Shown: positions 1 to 8,502, counted from the stretch's first letter. The stretch is DNA of 8,554 nt from Tannerella sp. (GCA_031260095.1 JAIRKN010000072.1:1-8554); one strand, 5' to 3'. Made by a program: numbers and translations. Notes: generated by a model not told the origin, from the sequence alone.

Positions 1-1229
1 AAATCCTCGGAACCACGTTCATATTCTACTGTTTTAAACCCATTCAGCCAATGTTCCACATGATTATTGGGAAACACTTTGATTACCGCCAGATTCCATT
101 GACCAACGCCGCTGAAACGTATATTCCTGGGGGCTATCAGGTCATAAAGCCCGGCACATGCGCGGCTTCCCGGAAATGTCGTATACAGTTTTGCATCCGG
201 ATGATTCCGGTCGTCCAGAATCTGATATTCAAGCCCGAAAGCGGAACCTTTTTGTTTTTCTCCTTCCGTCACAAAATATTTGATACCACTATTGGCGCCT
301 TCCGTAATTTTAAACTCCAGACTAAACTCAAAAGCAGCATATTCACCGATTGTTACAATATCCCCGCCATGCGCCGACTCGCCTCCGCCGGAGCGCAATA
401 CCGTAATCATTCCATCACCGATTTTCCAGCCCTTATCCGGGAACGCATCTTTATGGGCACCACGCCATCCGGCGTTCGTTTTTCCGTCAAACAATAACTT
501 CCAGCCGCCGGCGCTTTCTTTAGAAGACAGGACATTCGGAATCCGGTTTACTTCCGGCGCCAATGTTCCCTGCATCAGATGTTCTCTTATATTATCCGTC
601 ATAATACGGATATTCTTCCACTTAATTTCTTTACCGTCCTGAGCGTCATTATTTCCGATACTGTGTATCTGAAAAGCAATAAACCCTTTGGATGTTGCAT
701 TATCAAGCAGATTGGCCGTATTCACACCATTCAGCCAGATGCGGATCGTATCCCCGAAGGCTTCTATCCGGTAATGATTCCAATCACCTTTCTTATAAGC
801 GGCGTTCCCCAACGGATATCCCTGTAATGTAACCAGCCACCCGCGACGTGCTTCATCATAAATACCTCCGCTCCATGCACGGTCGGAAGGGTCTATTTCA
901 CACTGGTAACCATGCACGCGGCCATTGTCATAATCCGGACGGCTTTCGCTACGGAACTGAACGCCCGAATTAAGAGCCGGATCACACAATACATCAAACT
1001 CCAGTATAAAATCACTATAATCCAGTTCGGTTGCCAAAAAACTGCTTGGCTGCCCTTTTACGGAGACGCCGATAAGCATCCCGTCTTCTGCACGATACGG
1101 CGCTTTCCCGTTCAGTTGATTAAAACCGGTAAGATCTTTCCCATTAAACAAATCCGTCCATCCGTCACCGGACGTACACGAACTAAACATCACAACAAAA
1201 CTTACTGCAAAATAAAAAAATGTTCTCAT
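1..1229 (-). CDS. Tandem DUF1080 (3-keto-disaccharide hydrolase) lipoprotein, 3' end beyond window
   Basis: The frame runs open from an ATG at 1229 to the left edge: 409 codons plus two bases, no stop, so the C-terminus is missing. Residues 1-18 look like a lipoprotein signal (MRTFFYFAVSFVVMFSSC, lipidated Cys18), so the protein should be exported and membrane-anchored. Two related domains follow, at about 23-211 and 241 onward. Matching motifs include FNGKDLTGF (28-36) and FDGKTNAGW (247-255), SGVQFRSE (88-95) and SGIKYFV (314-320), GGIYDE (121-126) and AGLYDL (359-364), GDWNHYRIEAF (148-158) and GQWNLAVIKVF (376-386), and WLNG in both (165-168, 394-397). This is the concanavalin-like DUF1080 family (PF06439), some members of which cleave 3-keto-glycosides. 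The substrate cannot be read from the sequence. Two-domain members are common in Bacteroidota, so probably only a few tens of residues are missing. No other in-frame ATG fits the signal peptide better. Confidence 0.9.
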   Translation of the reverse strand, partial: MRTFFYFAVSFVVMFSSCTSGDGWTDLFNGKDLTGFNQLNGKAPYRAEDGMLIGVSVKGQPSSFLATELDYSDFILEFDVLCDPALNSGVQFRSESRPDYDNGRVHGYQCEIDPSDRAWSGGIYDEARRGWLVTLQGYPLGNAAYKKGDWNHYRIEAFGDTIRIWLNGVNTANLLDNATSKGFIAFQIHSIGNNDAQDGKEIKWKNIRIMTDNIREHLMQGTLAPEVNRIPNVLSSKESAGGWKLLFDGKTNAGWRGAHKDAFPDKGWKIGDGMITVLRSGGGESAHGGDIVTIGEYAAFEFSLEFKITEGANSGIKYFVTEGEKQKGSAFGLEYQILDDRNHPDAKLYTTFPGSRACAGLYDLIAPRNIRFSGVGQWNLAVIKVFPNNHVEHWLNGFKTVEYERGSED

Positions 1230-1284
1230 GACTTTTTTGTATTAATATAATTATTCTCAAGTATATAAAAATCTAACATCTTAA

Positions 1285-1299
1285 AAATACCGTGTATTT
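1285..1299. repeat. Small perfect dyad at the predicted start of the DUF1080 transcript
   Basis: AAATAC (1285-1290) and GTATTT (1294-1299) are perfect 6-base inverted repeats around a 3-base centre. The dyad lies just downstream of the -7 box at 1305-1312, so it would sit at or very near the 5' end of the mRNA. It could be a 5' stabilising hairpin or an operator half-site pair, or it may be chance in AT-rich DNA. Only the symmetry is seen; the function is inferred. Confidence 0.4.
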
Positions 1300-1304
1300 G
1301 CACC

Positions 1305-1333
1305 CAAAGATATGAAATATTTTTATTTCCAAA
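1305..1333 (-). promoter_or_regulatory. Bacteroidota-type promoter for the DUF1080 gene
   Basis: Read on the minus strand, TATCTTTG (1312-1305) matches the Bacteroidota -7 consensus TAnnTTTG exactly. TTTG (1333-1330) lies 17 bases upstream as a -33 element, slightly closer than usual. Transcription would begin near 1300, giving an untranslated leader of about 70 AT-rich bases before the ATG at 1229. This suggests the gene is transcribed independently of tamB-tamL. Confidence 0.6.
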
Positions 1334-1352
1334 AACAATTTATAAAAATATT
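1316..1352. repeat. 11-bp perfect AT-only inverted repeat around the -33 element
   Basis: AATATTTTTAT (1316-1326) and ATAAAAATATT (1342-1352) are exact reverse complements separated by 15 bases. The loop contains the -33 TTTG (1330-1333), and the left arm fills most of the spacer to the -7 box. Position favours an operator for a dimeric regulator. A stem without any G or C would be a poor intrinsic terminator. Chance is possible in DNA this AT-rich. Confidence 0.5.
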
Positions 1353-1366
1353 ACCCTTCATAGGGG
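1344..1366 (-). terminator. Weak terminator candidate after tamL
   Basis: On the minus strand, CCCT (1365-1362) pairs with AGGG (1357-1354) around the tetraloop ATGA, followed by TAATATTTTTA. It begins about 17 bases after the tamL stop. The stem has only four pairs and the T-run does not start directly after it, so termination here is tentative. No better terminator is visible between tamL and the next gene. Confidence 0.3.
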
Positions 1367-1382
1367 CAGAGGGATGTTGATG

Positions 1383-3788
1383 TTAGAATGGGTATCCGAT
1401 GGCAATGTGGAAACCGATGCCTTCCCAGAATTTAGGGGTGTTGAAGTACTTCTTTTTACCTGTATAGACCGGCGCGCCATTCTCATCTATATTTTGTACC
1501 TTCCTGACGTCATACGGAAAATGTAACGCATAACCAATGTCGAAGCGGAAGACAAACATATCCATATCATAACGGAAGCCGATCCCCGTCCCAAGAGCAA
1601 TATCATTCAAGAAATGTTTCCACTGGAATGTGCCGCCGGGGCGCGTCTCATCTTTACGAATTAACCAGACATTCCCGGCATCTACAAAGACGGCAATGTC
1701 CAGATTGCCCACAAGACGCCCCCGGTATTCTATGTTAGCCTCCAGTTTCCAGTCGCCGTTCTGGTCGATATAGGTATAAGGGTCATCCGGATTCGGTATA
1801 AAACGTCCCGGACCGATACTTCGTATCGTGAAAGCGCGGATACTATTCGCGCCGCCCACATAGAAACGTTCATTGTAGGGAGCCGTCACGGCGTTGCCGT
1901 AACTGTAAATAATGCCTCCGCCTATTCGCATGGCCAGTCGCTGATTACGGTCGATGTAGTGATTATAACGCAATTCGGAGGTTGCTTTTAAGAACTGGGC
2001 ATAAGGAATCTTCATGATTCTCTTTTCTTTATTAAAACTTTTGCCCAATGCCGCATAAACGCCCGATACAAGATTGCCCGCTTCGGAAACGGTAAACCGC
2101 CACCAGGTCTTGCTCCTCTCCTCGCGCAACGAAGAATTATCAAGCGTATAGGAATATCCGATGGAGGGAATAAATTGATCCTGCAAACTCTGATACAGAT
2201 TCGGATTATAGTTAAGTATGGTATTGGTTTTGTAGAGCTTATTAAATACCAGTTTGAAGGGAGTAAACGAATGGCGGCGTATCGGGTTGGGCACAAATTC
2301 ATAGGAAAGACTGCTTCCGACCGTAAATGTCCTGAAATAGTTAGCCCTGTTCAAGACACTAATATCCAGATCGAGATGCGTCGAAGCCGAGAAATCATAG
2401 GCCCTGCTGCCAATCCGGGGCAATACAAGACGCGGAAAAACAAGGCTACCCCGAACGCCCGTCTGATAGTGATTAAGGATGCCCGTCTTCTTGGCGGAAG
2501 CCCTTTTGGTATTCCATTCATAAGAACCGTAAACGGACGCCGTAAATACCTCCCCGCCACCGAATACATTCCGACGGGTCAGATTCAACGAAGCGCCCGG
2601 ACCTGTATAATTATTATCCGTCGTCGTGGCCCTGACTTCGAATACTCCGTTCAGCGGATAATCGTATGATGTATTGATACGGACGTTCATGGTGTCGGAC
2701 GTCCGCAATGTATCTTTCGGCATAAACTGTATTTCGGCGAAGCGGAAAATATCCAGCCGGTTAATTGCCGTCCGCGTCTCTGTTTGCTTTTTCAAAGAAT
2801 ATAACTCCCCGTGTTTGAACTTCAGTTGGTCGTATATAACAGACGGACGTACCCGTAATTTTCCTTCATAATAAATTAATAGATCCTTATAATAAAGACT
2901 GTCTAAAGGCTTCTCATTATCATAGCCGTTCAGATGAACGGAAATATTCCCGATTCTCCAGGGTCGCAGGATCGAACGAGGCGCTCCCTGTTTCAGGCCG
3001 GCCTTTATAGCGACTTTGTGCGGAGAGAGAGTAGAATCCGCCTGATAAACGATATATTCGGGTCTGAAGAAATAATATCCGTTATTACGCATAATGGTAG
3101 AAATGCGCTGCCTTTCGGCTTCCAGTTTGTCGGTACTGAACAGATCGCCCTTGCGGACAAGCCGCTCCGCTTCATTCAGCCGGAGTAATGTATCGCCGCG
3201 GTGCTGCATTCGTCTCCATTCAATAGAATCAATGATATAAGGTTCATTCAAAGTAATTTTATAACCGGCTTTCGCTTTGCGGGGATCCTTCTTATCGGGT
3301 ATGATCTCATAATCCGCCTCCCCGTTAAAATATCCGTTACTGTGCAATATATTCCGAACAATTTTGACCCGGGTTTCAGGATTCACCGTAGATACCAGAA
3401 CCGGTTTGGCGGCCAATAAATTCATCATCATACGGCTAAAGGGGTCTTTCTTATTGACGTATCTATTATATACCCACAATCCCAAAGGTATGGGCGTTCT
3501 GACGGAAGAACTCCCCAGCAGTGCATTGTTGGGAGAATAGACAAAAGCGCGTTCTATCTTATCTAATACTTCGTCATCCACTTTTATACTGTCTTCATCC
3601 GTAATATGTATGCCGGTCATTCCGGTATATAACACTTCGCCTGTCGGTAAACTTTTAGTTGTAGAACATGCCGTAACGGTCAGAAGAAATACGCCTGTAC
3701 AAAATTGTGCAAACCGAACGAATCGTTCATAAAATCCCGATCGTCCGTATCTATTGACTTTTAATGATCTGTTCCTTCTTCGCGTCAT
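1383..3788 (-). CDS. tamL: TamL, lipidated TamA-like Omp85 outer-membrane protein
   Basis: An 801-residue Omp85-superfamily protein, the outer-membrane half of the translocation and assembly module. A basic leader (nine Arg/Lys in residues 1-25) precedes a hydrophobic stretch (26-40) and a lipobox VTAC with Cys41; CSTTKSLPTGE is typical of Bacteroidota TamL. POTRA-like periplasmic units follow, clearest at about 183-251 and 275-360, and a beta-barrel from about 372 to the end. The barrel carries GGANSIRAF (645-653), the lid-loop position of the Omp85 VRGF motif, then GPG, DAGNVW (703-708), and a terminal GYPF with the C-terminal aromatic usual for barrels. E. coli TamA is shorter (577 residues) and has a cleaved signal peptide. 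The gene starts 22 bases after the tamB stop, so the two are probably cotranscribed. The frame stays open upstream to an ATG at 3887, but that would overlap tamB by 77 bases; ATG 3830 is also possible. No Shine-Dalgarno is present to decide. Confidence 0.92.
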   Translation of the reverse strand: MTRRRNRSLKVNRYGRSGFYERFVRFAQFCTGVFLLTVTACSTTKSLPTGEVLYTGMTGIHITDEDSIKVDDEVLDKIERAFVYSPNNALLGSSSVRTPIPLGLWVYNRYVNKKDPFSRMMMNLLAAKPVLVSTVNPETRVKIVRNILHSNGYFNGEADYEIIPDKKDPRKAKAGYKITLNEPYIIDSIEWRRMQHRGDTLLRLNEAERLVRKGDLFSTDKLEAERQRISTIMRNNGYYFFRPEYIVYQADSTLSPHKVAIKAGLKQGAPRSILRPWRIGNISVHLNGYDNEKPLDSLYYKDLLIYYEGKLRVRPSVIYDQLKFKHGELYSLKKQTETRTAINRLDIFRFAEIQFMPKDTLRTSDTMNVRINTSYDYPLNGVFEVRATTTDNNYTGPGASLNLTRRNVFGGGEVFTASVYGSYEWNTKRASAKKTGILNHYQTGVRGSLVFPRLVLPRIGSRAYDFSASTHLDLDISVLNRANYFRTFTVGSSLSYEFVPNPIRRHSFTPFKLVFNKLYKTNTILNYNPNLYQSLQDQFIPSIGYSYTLDNSSLREERSKTWWRFTVSEAGNLVSGVYAALGKSFNKEKRIMKIPYAQFLKATSELRYNHYIDRNQRLAMRIGGGIIYSYGNAVTAPYNERFYVGGANSIRAFTIRSIGPGRFIPNPDDPYTYIDQNGDWKLEANIEYRGRLVGNLDIAVFVDAGNVWLIRKDETRPGGTFQWKHFLNDIALGTGIGFRYDMDMFVFRFDIGYALHFPYDVRKVQNIDENGAPVYTGKKKYFNTPKFWEGIGFHIAIGYPF

Positions 3789-3810
3789 ACCGGTCTGCAA
3801 TTTTATTTTG

Positions 3811-6800
3811 TTATTTCTCCGGGTCTTCATTCGGAAGCTCCGGTTCCTCGGTCGGTTCCGGCTCCTCCGCTTCTTCTTCGGGGACAATGCGATCCTCTTT
3901 CCTTAAAATAAATAAGTCCCTGAAACGCTTTACTTTTCTTCGCAAGCTAAAACTTGCTCCGATTTTCCCAATCTCATTTTCAAAGAGATTTTCATACTCT
4001 TTATTCATGAATACTTTAACGGCCCTCGAACCGTCTGTATCCAGCATATATTCCAATGAAACGTCATCCAGAATAAGCATATTCCTGCCGTTGAGATTCG
4101 TCAGCGAATCTTTGGGGTTGTTGGTGGAAACACGCAGACCCAGCGTCGCATTCAAACGTTCATTGAGAAATCCCTTATAGAAACGTCCCAGGTAATCGAC
4201 GCGACGTCCCATACCGGATGTTCCGTCATACATTTCTACATCAAAAGATAAAGGCACATCATCCCCGAACAAATTGCCCAGTATATTCTTTATTTCACGC
4301 TGCAACAAACTGTTCAGGGCAACGCCCACATCCAGGTTATACGTTCCCGTACCCTGGCCGGCAATATATACGCCTGTCACAAGTAAACTCACCGCTTGTT
4401 TGCCCCGTTCTTCTTCTCCCATAGAAGTCAACTGATTCTGGACGGTTGCATTCGCCGGAGCCTCCAAAACAAATTGCAGCGAAACATCCTCCAACTTATC
4501 CTTCAACTGAATACCCGTATTGAAATCCACCATTTGTTTTTGTCCGCCTATATCGGCAGCCGCACGTATACGCGAATATGCGGTAATGTTCAGATATGGG
4601 TTCATCACGTCCCCATTCCAATCCACATAACTCCCGTTTCGGATCGTGAAGTCGGTTAAGGGAATAACCGGAATAGTATAACGTATCATACCGTCGGATA
4701 AGGTATACCTTCCGTTTAAACTCATATCCCCCTGCGCAGAGTATTGTAAAGACAAATCTCCACCACCCTTCAACTCTACAAAGTTAGATTGCTCTTCGTC
4801 CAGATCGACCCTAACCTTTGCCACAGGATCAATATTAATATACAAAAGAACTTTTATTCCGCTTGCCATGGCTACGTTACGCGCCCCCCGGACAAAATTA
4901 AACGGGCGACGCGTACGGCCGGGAAGTGTATCGGCAAAATAGGAGAATGTAACAAGATCACTGAAACTATCCTGTACTTCCAATGGAGAATCAAGCATTA
5001 CATAGGTGAGATTCGTATTGCCCAGAATATGTAAATTACCACGCAAATGTAATGCCTGCAACGGGCCGTTCAGGGTCGTATTCAGATTCAGGAACAACCG
5101 TCCGTAAGCAAGACTTCCGGGTGTCCTCTTTGAATCCATCAGTTGCAGGTTGGTCGCGGAAACCTTAAGGTTGACCGTCGGACGGCTTGTATTGGTCGCA
5201 TCAATCGTCCCGTCAATCACCACAGGATTATTTTTCAACGCATAGATACTGTAATTATCCAGACGGATCCTGTTTTTTGTTACTTTTACAGGCTTATCGT
5301 CAAAACGCAGGGAAGTGGCTGCAGGAACTACATAAATAGAGCCTTTATCTATCTGTAATGCTCCATCCACGAGCGGATTTTTATCCGTACCCGTTATAGA
5401 GAATTTACCCAGCAAGGCGCCGTCCAGACGCGCTATTTGGTCCGGTATCATCGCATTGAACATATTCAACGGCAATTTATTAATGGAGATGTCCCCTTGA
5501 AGACTGTTTTCAAACGGTCCCTCTTTATACAAAACATAAAGGGATGCGATCTCCGACATATCATGGAAAGCATGTAAATCTACCTGATGTGTTCCGTCGT
5601 CCACCGGCATATAGGTCGCATTCAGCAACAGTTCACCTATGCGGCCGTTCTCATAATACAAATCGTCGATATTTCCATCCGCCACGATCATGAAGGAATT
5701 TTCCGCCGGCTCGTATCGCAGCGTTGCATTCAACAATCCTTTTAATGGAGGAAGCACCGCAAATCCTGCCGAAAGGTCTGCCAGATCAATCTGATTCAAT
5801 TCAATCATCATCTCTTTCATGGATTCGGAACTTTCATCGGAATGAATCCATAACGAAGCATTAGAGCTGCCTTCCAGTCGTAAATCGGCTTCCATTTCCT
5901 TTAAACTCTTGAAACGGAAATAATGATTATCATTCAGCGTAAAAGGCATATAAGCAATCACCGGTTTTTCAGGATAGAGATGAAAGTCAAATCCTTCTGT
6001 GGCCTTTTCTATCTTTATACCCAGATGCAGTCCTTCTTCTCCGCGGCTATTGATATATGAAACAAAAATATCGCCCATCCCTTTGCGAATGTATCCGTGT
6101 GCCTTGGTCCGAAACGCTTCCTGATTACGGAAACGGTTTTTTGCCACATTCGCTTCATATTGCAATCCCAGCGTATCCTGCCATATATCTAACCGGATCG
6201 TATCTATCTTAAACGTATCACTTACTAATGAGAGGACTGTTCCGTCGACATTCAACCCTTCGTCCGGCGAAATCGTGGCATTCAGGCTCAACGTTTCAAA
6301 AAACACATCAAACTCCTGCATGAAATTATAGACCGGGTTGTCACGCCCGGCATTTATTCGTATCGACAGATCCGGAAATTCGGAACGTAACTCCTGAATG
6401 TGAAGGGTGGAATCATGCTCCAGTTGTTTTTTCAGTTCTCCTGATAAATAAGAATATTTATCGGCCAGGGTATTCATATCGGAATTTCCCGTCAACATTA
6501 CGTCCAGATCTCCGGCATGAAATGAGGCTCTTACCGTGTCTTCACCCGAACGGAATCCAAGTGTCAGCATTTTAGGCTGTATCGTTTGTTTTTCGAATAT
6601 CAGGGAGCAGTTACCCAGTGTAATATCCAGCGAATGTTCCTTATCCAGATCGGACGCTATTTCCGAATATACCTGAAACGATGTGGCCAGCGGTGTATCC
6701 GTCAACTTTAATCCGTATAGATCAAGCGTATCCATATCAATAATAATTATTCCGCCGACCTCTTTCTTTTTGATATCGCCCTCTATCGAAATGTGCCCCT

Positions 6801-8502
6801 TGATCAGCGAACAGTCGCTATTTATTTCGGCCAACAAATGGTTGTTTTTCAGATTTCCCGACAGTGAAATATCCGAAACGAAAGCATTACCGTAACATAC
6901 ATTACTCACTTTGCCCTCCAACTCCGCCCATGTGGAGGCATGATAGAGATCCGTGCCTTTCCCCTTTGCACGTACAAACGCATTCAGGCACATAATGGAA
7001 TCATCCGGCATAAAGTGGACAGGCTCCAGACTGTCTACTTCCAGATGCGCTTCGTAACTGTTCCGAAGCAGATGATAATTTCCCGATAAATGAATTTTTC
7101 CGCAACCTTCCCGGAAGATCAGATCGGTAGCATACAGCCCCTTATTTATATCCAAACGTCCGGTCAGGCTCATGTCTTCGGGGATACGGATACGGTTCTG
7201 CGGAGAGAGCATACCTGCCACAAAGGCCATATCTTCCGTACGAATATTATAATGAACCGTTCCCGTACGGAGATGTTCGTCCGTAACCGACCGTACGGAT
7301 CCGGTTATATTCATACGAAAAGCGCCGGGCAAAGAGGCTTCCAGTTTATCCAGCCTGATATTGTCCGGATTTCCGTTGGCGCTCAACTTTATTTGCAATG
7401 AAGTGTTCGGATAATATTTTCGGAAATTTTCCGGCATGTCCCCCGCTATCAGCATTACATCCTGCTTGCCGACAAAACCGGAGACGTTTACGGACATGAT
7501 GTCATCCGGCTTCATCCGGTCAATGCTCGTCCGGGGAACAATGGCCTGTAATTGTAACGTCGAATGATCCGTTCGGAGAGAAAATGCCGGTATATTGACG
7601 TGTATGCTGTCTGATTCGATACGGCCGGTAAGGGAACGGATCTCCATACCGGAGCGTTCGGCCGCGCTGCCTTCCCTCAATATCGCACGAATGTTATTCC
7701 CTGTCCCGTAATACAGCGAATCAAGGGCTAAGCGTACATCCGATAGGAAGATATGCGATAGATCAAACCCCGGCGCCGGTTCATTCGAATCCGTTCCATA
7801 AAATATCTTCGGCATATTCAATTGTAGCTCCAAAGCCCCATAAACGTCTTTCCCCAGGTCGACAACGCCATTGGATAATTCTGCTTCATCCGTTTTTAAA
7901 TCAAGATAGACGGAATCGCATGGCATCCGGCAGCGAAAAGACACGTCGCGTACCGTCACTTTTCGCAGATCCAGATGCCAGTTTACTTCGGAGGTTGAAG
8001 GATCTGCAACGGTTGTATCACACACGAACAGATCAATGTCGGCATCCGACAATGTCACGTTGTTCAGTAAGGCATACTCCGCCGGCAGGTTCACCGAGTC
8101 TGCTTTCAAAAAAACATCCCCGGCATACCCTTTCACAATCACCCCGTTTATCAGATTACCGGTATTCAGATACAAAGACTTCAGACGTATCCCATTAACC
8201 GCAATATTCCCCTTCAACAAAGGCATAAGCCCCACCTCAACCGTCAGTTTATTCAGATAAAGCACGGTATCACGGTCTGCAACGTCAAGCACACACACAT
8301 TACACGCCGAAAGATTTAAAGGAAAAGAAAGCCGGAGCCGGTCAAACCTGATCTTCATATCAACCTTTTCAGCAACATAATTCGTCACGATCTTCACCGC
8401 CACACGCTGAACAGGAGGTATATATAAAGCGATAAATACCAATAACACGAAAATTACCGGTACTAAAAATACAATCCCTATTCGCTTTATCCAGACACGC
8501 AT
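3811..8502 (-). CDS. tamB: TamB, AsmA-like translocation and assembly module protein
   Basis: A 1563-residue protein anchored in the inner membrane by one N-terminal helix (about residues 7-28), with nearly all the rest in the periplasm. That part is a long run of alternating beta-strands of the AsmA/TamB type, known in homologues to form a hydrophobic-groove beta-taco bridge. The last ~450 residues match the TamB C-terminal domain (DUF490, PF04357); landmark stretches are GRYTLSDGMIRYTIPVIPL (1264-1282) and NPYLNITA (1301-1308). E. coli TamB has 1259 residues; the extra length is usual for Bacteroidota. The domain is followed by a proline-rich acidic tail (about 1540-1563; 12 of 24 residues Glu/Asp). 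All ten cysteines lie in the first ~632 residues. In E. coli the C-terminal domain contacts TamA, so tamL next door is the natural partner. I chose ATG 8502; an in-frame GTG at 8508 adds two residues. A promoter lies just upstream. Confidence 0.93.
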   Translation of the reverse strand: MRVWIKRIGIVFLVPVIFVLLVFIALYIPPVQRVAVKIVTNYVAEKVDMKIRFDRLRLSFPLNLSACNVCVLDVADRDTVLYLNKLTVEVGLMPLLKGNIAVNGIRLKSLYLNTGNLINGVIVKGYAGDVFLKADSVNLPAEYALLNNVTLSDADIDLFVCDTTVADPSTSEVNWHLDLRKVTVRDVSFRCRMPCDSVYLDLKTDEAELSNGVVDLGKDVYGALELQLNMPKIFYGTDSNEPAPGFDLSHIFLSDVRLALDSLYYGTGNNIRAILREGSAAERSGMEIRSLTGRIESDSIHVNIPAFSLRTDHSTLQLQAIVPRTSIDRMKPDDIMSVNVSGFVGKQDVMLIAGDMPENFRKYYPNTSLQIKLSANGNPDNIRLDKLEASLPGAFRMNITGSVRSVTDEHLRTGTVHYNIRTEDMAFVAGMLSPQNRIRIPEDMSLTGRLDINKGLYATDLIFREGCGKIHLSGNYHLLRNSYEAHLEVDSLEPVHFMPDDSIMCLNAFVRAKGKGTDLYHASTWAELEGKVSNVCYGNAFVSDISLSGNLKNNHLLAEINSDCSLIKGHISIEGDIKKKEVGGIIIIDMDTLDLYGLKLTDTPLATSFQVYSEIASDLDKEHSLDITLGNCSLIFEKQTIQPKMLTLGFRSGEDTVRASFHAGDLDVMLTGNSDMNTLADKYSYLSGELKKQLEHDSTLHIQELRSEFPDLSIRINAGRDNPVYNFMQEFDVFFETLSLNATISPDEGLNVDGTVLSLVSDTFKIDTIRLDIWQDTLGLQYEANVAKNRFRNQEAFRTKAHGYIRKGMGDIFVSYINSRGEEGLHLGIKIEKATEGFDFHLYPEKPVIAYMPFTLNDNHYFRFKSLKEMEADLRLEGSSNASLWIHSDESSESMKEMMIELNQIDLADLSAGFAVLPPLKGLLNATLRYEPAENSFMIVADGNIDDLYYENGRIGELLLNATYMPVDDGTHQVDLHAFHDMSEIASLYVLYKEGPFENSLQGDISINKLPLNMFNAMIPDQIARLDGALLGKFSITGTDKNPLVDGALQIDKGSIYVVPAATSLRFDDKPVKVTKNRIRLDNYSIYALKNNPVVIDGTIDATNTSRPTVNLKVSATNLQLMDSKRTPGSLAYGRLFLNLNTTLNGPLQALHLRGNLHILGNTNLTYVMLDSPLEVQDSFSDLVTFSYFADTLPGRTRRPFNFVRGARNVAMASGIKVLLYINIDPVAKVRVDLDEEQSNFVELKGGGDLSLQYSAQGDMSLNGRYTLSDGMIRYTIPVIPLTDFTIRNGSYVDWNGDVMNPYLNITAYSRIRAAADIGGQKQMVDFNTGIQLKDKLEDVSLQFVLEAPANATVQNQLTSMGEEERGKQAVSLLVTGVYIAGQGTGTYNLDVGVALNSLLQREIKNILGNLFGDDVPLSFDVEMYDGTSGMGRRVDYLGRFYKGFLNERLNATLGLRVSTNNPKDSLTNLNGRNMLILDDVSLEYMLDTDGSRAVKVFMNKEYENLFENEIGKIGASFSLRRKVKRFRDLFILRKEDRIVPEEEAEEPEPTEEPELPNEDPEK

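Noticed and set aside
51..1250. Four overlapping plus-strand open frames of 82-148 codons
   Set aside because: All are antisense to the DUF1080 gene, whose reading frame carries clear domain motifs and a signal peptide. The plus-strand peptides show no recognisable motif.
1230..1382. Small RNA or riboswitch in the gap between tamL and the DUF1080 gene
   Set aside because: The gap is AT-rich and contains only promoter boxes and simple dyads. No conserved riboswitch core or convincing terminator was seen.
3789..3887. Upstream extension of tamL to an ATG at 3887 (834 residues)
   Set aside because: It overlaps the end of tamB by 77 bases and adds an Arg/Lys-rich peptide that is only the out-of-frame reading of the TamB acidic tail. 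It would also place the lipobox cysteine at residue 74.
2175..8260. Many plus-strand open frames of 65-164 codons within tamL and tamB, and two minus-strand ones in tamL
   Set aside because: They are shadows of long genes with coherent protein features in the chosen frame. None has its own promoter, signal peptide or recognisable domain.
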